Source: Acidiphilium sp. PA (GTDB lineage Bacteria > Pseudomonadota > Alphaproteobacteria > Acetobacterales > Acetobacteraceae). Taken from it: DNA of 64,000 nt. Where the stretch lies: contig NZ_JAIMBY010000008.1 in assembly GCF_026191915.1 (NCBI RefSeq), forward strand, positions 62,001 to 126,000, given 5' to 3'. The notes below the pieces were generated by a model, which saw only the letters and a program-made list of their open reading frames with translations, had not been told where the DNA came from and did not search any database. The position numbers were made by a program, and so were the translations under genes. How positions within the stretch are numbered: the stretch's first letter is position 1; every line of letters starts with the position of its first letter. Shown here in pieces: positions 35,326-43,344 of the stretch.

Positions 35326-37116
35326 TCAATAGCGTGCTAGCACGCCCCAATAAACCGCGGTGCCGGATAATGGGGGCACGCCGCTGTTGACCGGCTGCAA
35401 CCGTGTCACGAACCGGTGAACCCCCTCGATATCGAACTCCAGCGTGGCGGTCAGGCGCACCCGCGCGCCGATGCCGGCCGAGGCGAGGCGATAGTTGTTA
35501 TGGGTCTCGCCGGGCAACAATTTATCGTTCTGCCAATTCTCGCCGTAGTCGTAAAATCCGTAAACCTGGGTGCCAAGGTTAATCTCGCGGCCGAACGCGG
35601 TGAAATCGACCGGCGTGTTCAACTGCACCTCGGCGCTGGCATAAAGCGCCTTGTCGCCGGTCACCTCACCCGAGTAATAGCCTTGGGTGATGCGGTTGCC
35701 GCCGAGGTAGAACTCCTCGGACGAGGGCAGGACGTTCGGCGTATATTGGCCACCCAGCGCGCCCTGCAGCGCCACAGTGGCGCCGGCGAACGGGCTGAAC
35801 AAGGTCTGGGTGCGCTCGATCGCGCCGTCGAGCTTGAAAAACGTGAACGTCTCCCCCACGCGCCCGCCGTTGGTCCGTCCGTTGGCCGAAGCGCCCAGGA
35901 TCGACACGCCCTTCGAGAGCAGCAGCGATGCGGTGGTCAGCGCCACGCGGTCCCCGCCCAGCGCATCATCGGTGAAAGCCTCGTTCAGTTCGAACCGGAT
36001 GGCGCGCACCGAATCGCTCGATGTCGCCATCTCGCCGCCCCCGATGCCCGATGCGCTGTCGATCAGGTTCTGCGTGCCATCGAGGCTGAGCTTGGCCGCC
36101 AGCGTATCGCCACGCCGCAGCAGCAGCGGATAGGTCGCGTTGATCCCGAACACTTCGAGATAGGCTTTGTAGCCGATTTCGCGCAGCACCCCGCTCGGCT
36201 GCGACCGCCCGGCACCGGCGTAGATCCCGATCCGCAGCCCGCGCGCGCCGACAAAAAAACTCTCGGCCGCCTGGCCGAAATTATTGGTGCTGCCGGAGGT
36301 ATGGAACAGCGAGATCTGCGTCTGATCGCCCAGCGCCGTCACGCTGTTGACATCGGCCACCGCGAGCCCCTCTGCCGGGCCGGTTTCACGAAAACCACGG
36401 TTATCCGCAGTCAACAGCCCGGAGACGATCTGGTGGCGCACCTGGGCAATCAGGGTCAGCGCGCCGGGAGCGGCATCGTTGCGTTGCAGCACGGCGGTGA
36501 TCGAGACGCCCGGGATTTCTTCGGCGAGCAGCAGCCAATGTTCGAGCGAAGCTTCGCGGACCGGGCCTTCGCGGGTCAGATGATCGAGGAAGTCCAGCAC
36601 CAGCGAGCCGACCGGCCCGATGTCGCGCGACAGTTTGACGGTAACGATATGGCCTTCCGTGACAATGAAACGCAGATCGCCCCCGGCGTTGATCTCGGCC
36701 GACACCGCGGTCAGCACATAACCATGATTGCGGTACAGCGACACCAGGCGCAGCCGCGCCGCCTCGATGCTGGCGAGCGGCACGGCCGGACCCACCAATC
36801 GGCCAATGGTATGGGTGAGCACGGCCGCCGGAAACGCCGTCGCCCCGATCACCGCCGCCGAACGCACCGGCACGGCCGCATGCGGCACCGCCCCCTCCTG
36901 CCCAAGCGGTTGAAAATTCGGCAGCGACTGGCCGAGATTAGGCGGCGCCTTGGGTAGGATATGCGGGATCGGCGAAACTTGCGGCACCTGATTCAGCAAC
37001 GCCGGCGAGGCCGCGGTCTGGCCATAGGCGAGGGTGCCGGTTGAGAGGCCCACCACCATGGCACCGAGCCCACGGCTCAGAATTCCCAAACGACGCCGTC
37101 TCATCCGCTCCGCCAT
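35326..37116 (-). CDS. TpsB outer-membrane transporter (ShlB/FhaC/HecB family)
   Basis: 596 residues from the ATG 37114-37116. After a signal peptide (RRLGILSRGLGAMVVGLSTG ... YGQ) come a Pro-rich linker, POTRA-type domains (ASIEAARLRLVSLYRNHGY, DLRFIVTEGHIVTVKLSRD) and the C-terminal 16-strand beta-barrel with the FhaC-type block LPSSEEFYLGGNRITQGY. It transports the TpsA exoprotein across the outer membrane. The open frame extends 101 codons upstream, but those residues are not signal-like. A second Met, 12 bp downstream, is the alternative. It lies 30 bp upstream of tpsA on the same strand. Confidence 0.9.
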   Translation of the reverse strand: MAERMRRRRLGILSRGLGAMVVGLSTGTLAYGQTAASPALLNQVPQVSPIPHILPKAPPNLGQSLPNFQPLGQEGAVPHAAVPVRSAAVIGATAFPAAVLTHTIGRLVGPAVPLASIEAARLRLVSLYRNHGYVLTAVSAEINAGGDLRFIVTEGHIVTVKLSRDIGPVGSLVLDFLDHLTREGPVREASLEHWLLLAEEIPGVSITAVLQRNDAAPGALTLIAQVRHQIVSGLLTADNRGFRETGPAEGLAVADVNSVTALGDQTQISLFHTSGSTNNFGQAAESFFVGARGLRIGIYAGAGRSQPSGVLREIGYKAYLEVFGINATYPLLLRRGDTLAAKLSLDGTQNLIDSASGIGGGEMATSSDSVRAIRFELNEAFTDDALGGDRVALTTASLLLSKGVSILGASANGRTNGGRVGETFTFFKLDGAIERTQTLFSPFAGATVALQGALGGQYTPNVLPSSEEFYLGGNRITQGYYSGEVTGDKALYASAEVQLNTPVDFTAFGREINLGTQVYGFYDYGENWQNDKLLPGETHNNYRLASAGIGARVRLTATLEFDIEGVHRFVTRLQPVNSGVPPLSGTAVYWGVLARY

Positions 37117-37513
37117 CCCCGCCCTGTTAGCACAGTGATAGCGCATTCTGGCTAAAATATGAAGGCTCGGTAACCGAAATGGGAGAGCCTCATGTCCCGC
37201 GGGACTGCCATGATTATGGTTGGATACGGCACCGGCGGCAGCCTTGCGGTCCGTTCGCGGTCCAGCGGGCCGCGACGCCGAGCGGTGAACCTGCTTCGGC
37301 GGCATTGCCTCGCGCATGGTACCACAAGCGCGGGACGCGGCGACACAGTATGTTCGGCGTTGGCGGTGGTCGCGCGGTCCCGACCGATTGCAAACGAATT
37401 TCGCCAAAAGCCCACTCAATGCCGAATGCCGATTCTAGACTCGTACGCGTTCTCAGCCTATCGTCGTCCGGGCTGAAACAGTCATCTGCATATGGAGCGA
37501 TTAAGGACAGGTC
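37117..37513. other. Intergenic stretch upstream of tpsB
   Basis: About 400 bp without a credible gene. An 11-bp dyad TCGGTAACCGA (37167-37177) lies about 50 bp ahead of the tpsB start and could be an operator. The promoter of the tps-CHAT-kinase block must be here, but no hexamer pair stands out. Confidence 0.4.
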
Positions 37514-37983
37514 ATGCCCTATCGAGCAGAGATTGAGACCGCACTGTGCGCCGCTGTCGAGAAGGAATCTGCCCTGGACGCAGCCGGATTGATTTTCGCT
37601 CATGGTGGGGTTGCGAATATTCTGCGCTACCCGGCCGCAGTGTCCGATCCCTACATTTATTGCACGGCAGGACCGGACATAAGGACCGCAGCCCCTGATC
37701 CACCGCTCTCAACGCAATGGCGAACGCCATGGACCCCGTCGGATAGCCGTTTTGATGCGCCTTACGATCCGAGCAAGGCGGAGAAGGCCGGTCCGCCGGG
37801 AGCCACTCATGATCTAATAAACGTCGGCCTTGACCTCGTGTTCAATTTTCTCTGTTGTTTCAAAACAATAACGGTGAGGTAATATTCTCTTCATATCTGG
37901 ATGATGCGGCCGGCGATGACGATGTGCCTGTTGCCAAAGTAGATCGTTGGTATCCCAAGGTCGGTCCCCGCCCTCTGCGCTAA
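37514..37983 (+). pseudogene. Probable frameshifted gene of unknown function
   Basis: An ATG at 37514 with AAGGA about 7 bp upstream opens a 122-codon frame (MPYRAEIETALCAAVEK...) that runs off into a low-quality Cys/Phe-rich tail and stops at 37882. A second frame overlapping its end reads VQFSLLFQNNNGEVIFSSYL and on to KVDRWYPKVGPRPLR, stopping at 37983. Joining the two at about 37835-37850 gives a coherent protein of about 155 residues. The next gene begins immediately after. No family recognised. It could be the remnant of a small effector; that is inference from its place before two membrane-protein genes and vgrG. Confidence 0.4.
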
Positions 37984-38013
37984 ATGGGAATTTCGTGTGT
38001 TAAGGATATTGAG

Positions 38014-38451
38014 GTGAGCAAGACACGAATAAAAAACGAACATCCAAAAAAAATCCGGACGAAATATCTCTGCGCCCCGTGGCCTATTCCATTCTTTTTT
38101 TGGATTATCCCTGTTTTTCGTTGCGATGAACTATACAACAAATTTGCCGTATTTCGAACACTTTCGGGCGTCTCCGCTGTTTCTTATTTCCGTGACAATT
38201 TTTTTGGGTGGATCAAACTGTTATTTGCTTTAACCAGAGTTAATATCGCCCCTCTCGTAGCCACTCAACTGTTGGCATTAAGCGCCAATTTTGTTCTAAG
38301 ATTATTATTTTTAGGCAATCCAAAATTCTTTGGGTTTACGTCTAATATATTTTACTACTTATCATTTGTCAGCTCCATCCTAAGTATTGGATTACTGACG
38401 ATTTTCGGCGTTAAGATATGGATATCTAATCGAAACCTTCGTGTCCATTAG
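38014..38451 (+). pseudogene. Frame-disrupted paralogue of the membrane protein at 38571
   Basis: The C-terminal half (FFGWIKLLFALTR ... PLVATQLLALSANFVLRLLF) is plainly homologous to the next gene. The matching N-terminal half (LFFVAMNYTTNLPYFEHF, RASPLFLISV) lies in another frame between 38033 and 38205. One extra T in the T7 run 38199-38205 would rejoin them exactly (VTIFFGWIK). Near the start, the frame entering from the GTG at 38014 (AAGGA upstream) changes at an A8 run 38046-38053. The intact form would be a four-helix membrane protein of about 145 residues. GC content is far below the window average. Confidence 0.6.
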
Positions 38452-38570
38452 TTTGTTTCTTTTGGGCCGGCGAACTATGGGGAGACGGGTGCCATCATTT
38501 GTTAAGCTCGTTTAGTCCTATCAGCATGGTTAATGACGAGTGCGCGCCATATTTGCAATCGAGACTGTGC

Positions 38571-38996
38571 ATGACAAGAGAAAATGTGAAAAAAAATATA
38601 GGTAAGACGTCTTCTCGGATTGTGGGCTGCTCAATTTGGTTTATTGGGTTGGCGCTTCTATTCATGACCTTAAATTACACTGTAAGCATACCTTACTTTG
38701 AAAATATGAGAGCATCACCGGTATTTTTGTTATTCGCCGCATTTTTTTTCTGGTGGATCAAACAATTGTTTTTATTAACTCCAACCGGATTTTTTCCGCT
38801 TGTTGCTACGCAGATACTTACTTTGATAATTAATTTCGGTTTGAAAATACTATTTTCCGATAACGCGCGAGTGCTTGGATATAGTTCCAAAGCATTATTC
38901 TATCTCACTGAATGTAGTTCGGGAATAAGTATAGCATTGATTTTTATATTCACATTTAGGGTTTGGTTTACGATAAATGGCGACCGTTCTGTTTAA
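38571..38996 (+). CDS. Small four-helix membrane protein, unknown; possible immunity-type protein
   Basis: 141 residues from the ATG at 38571, chosen by alignment with the upstream paralogue; in-frame ATGs at 38499 and 38526 are possible and no start has a good RBS. Four hydrophobic segments are evident (about 18-36, 50-70, 75-96, 108-135), with short charged loops. Family not recognised. Codon use is AT-rich, unlike nearly all of the window, which suggests horizontal acquisition. Tandem small membrane proteins beside vgrG are a common layout for immunity proteins, but no toxin gene is intact here, so this role is speculative. Confidence 0.55.
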   Translation: MTRENVKKNIGKTSSRIVGCSIWFIGLALLFMTLNYTVSIPYFENMRASPVFLLFAAFFFWWIKQLFLLTPTGFFPLVATQILTLIINFGLKILFSDNARVLGYSSKALFYLTECSSGISIALIFIFTFRVWFTINGDRSV

Positions 38997-39146
38997 TTAT
39001 TAAAGTTCCGATTTATTGTAAAATATTTTGATATAGAAATTTCTATTTCAAGAAAATCGAAGGCCAGGAGTGAGCCAGGCCGTTTGGAGATCGACCCAGG
39101 GTTGCGGTAGATTAACGGGAGGGCAGGTAGCGAGACACATCGTATC

Positions 39147-40988
39147 ATGGATATGTTAACCGATCTTCTTAATATTCAGACACCGCTTGAGCCTGGCGCC
39201 TTCAAGTTAGTGCGCCTTGGCGGCAGGGCCGCTTTGAGCCGATGTTTCGACTATACGCTGACGCTTCGGACTGGTCTGGCGATGATCGATGTTGATCGGC
39301 TTCTGTACCAGCCGGTTACCGTTACGGTTGCACAAGGAGGCCCGCATCTTTGTTATCTGAACGGCATCGTGATTAGCATCACCCAGATGCCATCGACGTC
39401 AGTCGGCTCCGGTCTGTTGGGTTCCCAAGCTTATTGGGATTACACGCTTGTTATCGTCCCCAAACTCCAATTCCTCGATCAAACCCGTGACTGCCGCTTT
39501 TTCGAGAACAAATCATCCCTCGATATCGCCCAGCAAATCCTCCCCGAATTCGGCGTCACCGACGTCGAATACCGCATCAACGGCAACCCGCCCAGCCGAC
39601 CCTACACGGTCATGTTCAACGAAACCTATCTCGGCTTTCTCAACCGCATCCTCGCCGAGGATGGGCTGTTCTATTTTTTCGAGCACAGCGACGGCAAGCA
39701 CACGCTGGTGATCGGCAATTCCAACGCCGCCTTCAAAACCCTGCCGGCCTCGCCTCTCATGTTCTCCGCGCTCAGCGGTATCGAGGCCAGCGTTCACACC
39801 TGGCACCGTGCCGATGCGACGACGCTCGGCACCTCCAAGATGGGCGATTACAACCCCAACACCGCCTCAACCACCATCAACGGCGACGAGCCGACGATTT
39901 TGACCGCGCCCGGCGTTGCCAACCGCACCCACTACCATTGGCCGGGTTGGGCGCCCGACCCCGACACCGCCAAGACGATCGCCAAGCGGCACATGCAGGC
40001 GCACGAAGCGCGTGCCCAGGTCTATGAGGGCAGCGCCACCATCCCCGATCTTTACGTCGGCGGCCAGATCACCCTCACCGGCGATCCCACCACCGACGGC
40101 GGCGCCAGTGATTACGTGCTGATTTCCGTCGCATTGGCAATCAGCGATCAGGGCGGAGCGATGACCGACGCGCGCGATCCCGGCATCACGCTCTCGCTCA
40201 CCGCCATCCCCGCCAAAACCCCCTGGCAGCCTATCCCGCTGCCAAAGCCCGCCATGGCTGGTTTCTATTCCGCAACCGTGATCGGCCCGCAAGGCGAGGA
40301 GATCTACACCGACGATCTCGGCCGCATCAAAGTGCAGTTCCCCTGGGATCACCGCAACGAGACCACATCCTCAGGCAGTTTCTGGCTCCGCGTGGTGCAG
40401 CCCTGGTCGGGCGGCGGCTGGGGCGCGCAGTTCATCCCGCGCATCGGCCAGGAGGTCGCGGTGACGTTTCTGGAAGGCGATATCGATCGCCCGGTCGCGG
40501 TCGGCGCACTTTATAATTCGACCAACACGCCGATTTTCCCGGCCAGCGACAAGAACAAGAGCGGATTCCGCTCCCGCTCGACCAAGGGCGGCGGCGCGGC
40601 GGATTACAATGAAATTTCGTTCGACGACACCAAGGGTTCGGAAATCCTGCTGTTCCACGCCCAGAAGGATCATGTCATCGAGGTCGAGAACGACCAGACC
40701 ATGACGGTCGATGCCAACCGCACCGTCACGGTTAAGAATAACGAAGCGATCACCGTCCAGGGAACCCAGACGGTCAAGGTGACCAAGGCCGTCCTCTATG
40801 AATCCGATACGTCGATCACCTTGAAAGTGGGTGACAGCACGATCGTGATGGATCACACCAGCATCACGCTGAAATCGCTGATGATCAAGATCGAAGCCGA
40901 ATCGTTGCTCCAGACCGATGGCAAGATCGCCCAACACAAGGCAGGGACGCTGATGATCCACAATGCGCCCATCATCAAGGTGAATTGA
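39147..40988 (+). CDS. tssI: Type VI secretion spike protein VgrG (TssI)
   Basis: 613 residues: the gp27-like base (residues 1-370, with FVIL-type CRFFENKSSLDIAQQIL and FNETYLGFLNRILAEDGLFYFF), the gp5-like OB fold (DDLGRIKVQFPWD, GWGAQFIPRIGQEVAVTFLEGD) and the triple-stranded needle repeats (HVIEVENDQTMTVDANRTV onward). It forms the trimeric tip of the Hcp tube. There is no C-terminal effector extension after the needle. The first 290 bp are markedly AT-richer than the rest, suggesting a recombinant 5' end. ATG 39153 is an alternative start; the RBS is weak. It heads the rightward T6SS operon. Confidence 0.95.
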   Translation: MDMLTDLLNIQTPLEPGAFKLVRLGGRAALSRCFDYTLTLRTGLAMIDVDRLLYQPVTVTVAQGGPHLCYLNGIVISITQMPSTSVGSGLLGSQAYWDYTLVIVPKLQFLDQTRDCRFFENKSSLDIAQQILPEFGVTDVEYRINGNPPSRPYTVMFNETYLGFLNRILAEDGLFYFFEHSDGKHTLVIGNSNAAFKTLPASPLMFSALSGIEASVHTWHRADATTLGTSKMGDYNPNTASTTINGDEPTILTAPGVANRTHYHWPGWAPDPDTAKTIAKRHMQAHEARAQVYEGSATIPDLYVGGQITLTGDPTTDGGASDYVLISVALAISDQGGAMTDARDPGITLSLTAIPAKTPWQPIPLPKPAMAGFYSATVIGPQGEEIYTDDLGRIKVQFPWDHRNETTSSGSFWLRVVQPWSGGGWGAQFIPRIGQEVAVTFLEGDIDRPVAVGALYNSTNTPIFPASDKNKSGFRSRSTKGGGAADYNEISFDDTKGSEILLFHAQKDHVIEVENDQTMTVDANRTVTVKNNEAITVQGTQTVKVTKAVLYESDTSITLKVGDSTIVMDHTSITLKSLMIKIEAESLLQTDGKIAQHKAGTLMIHNAPIIKVN

Positions 40989-40991
40989 GCG

Positions 40992-41588
40992 ATGGACGCC
41001 GCATCGATGGACAAGCTCCGCGACGCCGACCGGCACGCAATCGTCACCCACGCAACACTCGGGCCCGAGGCCCGCAGCGCGATCGCCGATTGCATCACGG
41101 TGCCGCATCTGATCGCCACGCTCATCGGCCACGGCTTCCTCGTCGAGGCCGCGCGCTGCTTCGCTCATGCCTTGCCCCGGCGCGAGGCCGTCTGGTGGGC
41201 ATGCATGTGCGCCCAGTCCAATGCGCCCGCCGATCTCGCCGAAGCCGACCGCCGCGCCCGGGAAGCTGCCGAAACCTGGGTCCGCACCCAGACCGAGGCA
41301 TCCCGCTACGCCGCCATGGCGCTGGCCGAACAGGTCGGTTTCCAAACGCCGGAAGCCTGGGCCGCCGTCGGCGCCTTCTGGTCCGGCCCGAGCATCGCCC
41401 CCGAAGCCATGCCGCCCAATCCGCCAGCCCCGCACCTCACCGGCGTCGCCGTCGCGGGCGCGGTCATTCTTGCCTCGGTGCGCGGCGACCCCGCGCTGCG
41501 GCTGATGCGCCTTGAACGCTATCTCGGCGCCGCGCGCGATATCGCGCAGGGTGGTGCGGGCCGCATCGCGCGCGAGGATGCGTCGTGA
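40992..41588 (+). CDS. T6SS-associated helical protein, DUF6931-like
   Basis: 198 residues starting 3 bp after vgrG. Mostly Ala-rich helices with conserved-looking Trp/Cys patches (EAVWWACMCAQSNAP, EAWAAVGAFWSGPSIAPE). I recall similar proteins annotated as DUF6931 beside vgrG and fha in T6SS loci, but the assignment is from memory and uncertain. No signal peptide. Position between vgrG and tagH, with a 4-bp overlap to tagH, ties it to the system, perhaps as an adaptor or accessory factor for spike loading. Confidence 0.65.
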   Translation: MDAASMDKLRDADRHAIVTHATLGPEARSAIADCITVPHLIATLIGHGFLVEAARCFAHALPRREAVWWACMCAQSNAPADLAEADRRAREAAETWVRTQTEASRYAAMALAEQVGFQTPEAWAAVGAFWSGPSIAPEAMPPNPPAPHLTGVAVAGAVILASVRGDPALRLMRLERYLGAARDIAQGGAGRIAREDAS

Positions 41589-42874
41589 CCCTCATCCTCA
41601 GCATCCTGCGCTGCCCTGATGCCGCGCCGCCCGAAACACGAAGGCTGGAGGGCGGCGAGTTCCGCATCGGCCGGGGCTCCGATAACGATTGGGTGCTGGC
41701 CGACCCCGAGCGCGTCCTGTCCAAGCGCCATTGCGTCATCGCGTGGCGCGGCGGGGCCTGGCAGATCGCCGATACCAGCACCAACGGCACCTACATCAAC
41801 CACGATGCCGCCCCGCTCGGCAGCGGCGGCGTGCACACGCTGGCCGATGGCGATCGGATCCGGTTCGGTGCCTATGAAATCGAAGCGCGGCTCCAATCCG
41901 CCGCAGCCTTCGCACCACCGCCCCCGCGGCGCAACGATTACGGTGACCCGTTCGGCGATGATCCATTCGCAACCCCGAGCGCGGCCGTGGCTTCACCCGA
42001 ACCGGAAAGCTGGTTCGGCGGCGGCAATTCCATCGCGCTGCCAGGCGATTTCGATCCGCTCGCCCCCGATGAGCAGCTGTTCGGCCGGCCGGTCGCCGAC
42101 CATTCGGCCGCGCATCAGGATGCATTCCGGCCGCCGCCGCTGGCGCCGAAACTCCTGCCGGATGATTGGGATCTGTCGATCACCCCGCCGGCACCCGAAG
42201 CCGTCAATCCCCAACCCGCGCCACCGCCGCCGCTACCACCGGCCCCGCCGTCACCGGCACAACCCGCGGCGCCACTCATCGCTTCCGATCAGTCCGATCT
42301 GTTCGCCACTTTTCTCGCCGCCGCCGGCATGGATGATGCACCGGTCAACGGTGATCCGGCCGTCATGATGCGCCGGCTGGGCGCTGCCTTCCGCGCGATG
42401 GTCGTGGGTCTGCGCCAGAGCATGATCGCGCGCGCCGCGATCAAAGGCGAATTCCGGATCGAACAGACCATGATCCGCGCCAAGGGCAACAACCCGCTGA
42501 AATTCTCCGCCGATGATGACGATGCGATGGCCGCCCTGCTCGGCATGGGACGCCGTACCGATATGGCGGCCGATGCCGCGGTGAGCGACGCGCTGCGCGA
42601 CATCCGCCTGCACGAAATCGCGGTGATGGGGGCGATGCAAGCCGCCGTGCGCGCCCTGCTCGACCGGTTCGATCCCACCCTGCTGCGCGCCGAGGGCGAG
42701 CAGGGCCGCGCCGTGATCCCCGCCCAGCGCAAGGCACGCGCGTTCGACGCATTCGTGGCGCTGCACGGCGAAATCGCCCGAGCCCTGACCGATGATTTCG
42801 ACAGCGTGTTCGGCAAGGCCTTCGCGCGCGCCTACGAAACCGCCCTGGCCGAAGCGGAGGCGCGCGAATTATGA
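41585..42874 (+). CDS. tagH: T6SS FHA-domain protein (TagH/Fha)
   Basis: 429 residues with GTG start (41585) overlapping the previous stop (GTGA). The N-terminal FHA domain (residues 20-95: FRIGRGSDNDWVL, SKRHC, TSTNGTYIN) binds phosphothreonine. A Pro-rich linker of about 130 residues leads to the C-terminal TagH domain (MVVGLRQSMIARAAIKGEFR, NPLKFSADDDDAM). In the Pseudomonas H1 system Fha1, once phosphorylated by PpkA and dephosphorylated by PppA, licenses assembly. Here PppA and TagF are encoded downstream while PpkA is absent from the operon. Confidence 0.93.
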   Translation: MTLILSILRCPDAAPPETRRLEGGEFRIGRGSDNDWVLADPERVLSKRHCVIAWRGGAWQIADTSTNGTYINHDAAPLGSGGVHTLADGDRIRFGAYEIEARLQSAAAFAPPPPRRNDYGDPFGDDPFATPSAAVASPEPESWFGGGNSIALPGDFDPLAPDEQLFGRPVADHSAAHQDAFRPPPLAPKLLPDDWDLSITPPAPEAVNPQPAPPPPLPPAPPSPAQPAAPLIASDQSDLFATFLAAAGMDDAPVNGDPAVMMRRLGAAFRAMVVGLRQSMIARAAIKGEFRIEQTMIRAKGNNPLKFSADDDDAMAALLGMGRRTDMAADAAVSDALRDIRLHEIAVMGAMQAAVRALLDRFDPTLLRAEGEQGRAVIPAQRKARAFDAFVALHGEIARALTDDFDSVFGKAFARAYETALAEAEAREL

Positions 42875-43338
42875 AACGACTGATCCTCGCCCTGCCGCTC
42901 CTGCTCGCCGCCTGCGGCGGCGCGCCGCCACCGCCACGACCGACGACGCTCGCGCTCACCATCACCGGCGGTGCCGCCCAGAACGCCGATGCCGCGGGCA
43001 CCGCCGAGCCGGTGGTCGTGCGCATCTACCCGCTGGCCGCATCCGGCACGTTCAACGCGGCCGATCCCTATACGCTGATGAGCCACGCCCGCGCCGTGCT
43101 CGGCGCCGATCTGGCCGGCCCGTCCGACCAGGTCATCGTGCCGCCCGGTGCGACGGTGCATCTCGATCGCCGCCTGCCGGATGCGGCGCAGGCGCTCGGC
43201 ATCGCCGTGCTGTTCCGCGCGATCGATCAGGCGCACTGGCGGTTGCTCGCCCCGCTGACGCCGCATAAAGCGAACGATCTGGTCTTGCGGTTGAACGGCG
43301 TGACCGCCAAACTGGTGCCTAACATCAAAAAAGGCTGA
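42871..43338 (+). CDS. tssJ: T6SS outer-membrane lipoprotein TssJ
   Basis: 155 residues with a lipoprotein signal (MKRLILALPLLLAACGG, lipidated Cys15) and a transthyretin-like beta-sandwich (VVVRIYPLAASGTFNAAD, DQVIVPPGATVHLDRRLP). TssJ is tethered to the outer membrane and docks on the periplasmic end of TssM. Its ATG overlaps the tagH stop by 4 bp and tssK follows after 6 bp. Confidence 0.93.
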   Translation: MKRLILALPLLLAACGGAPPPPRPTTLALTITGGAAQNADAAGTAEPVVVRIYPLAASGTFNAADPYTLMSHARAVLGADLAGPSDQVIVPPGATVHLDRRLPDAAQALGIAVLFRAIDQAHWRLLAPLTPHKANDLVLRLNGVTAKLVPNIKKG

Positions 43339-43344
43339 TCGGCG

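Noticed and set aside
37117-37419. N-terminal extension of TpsB to 37419
   Set aside because: The added 101 residues precede a normal signal peptide and resemble no POTRA or leader sequence.
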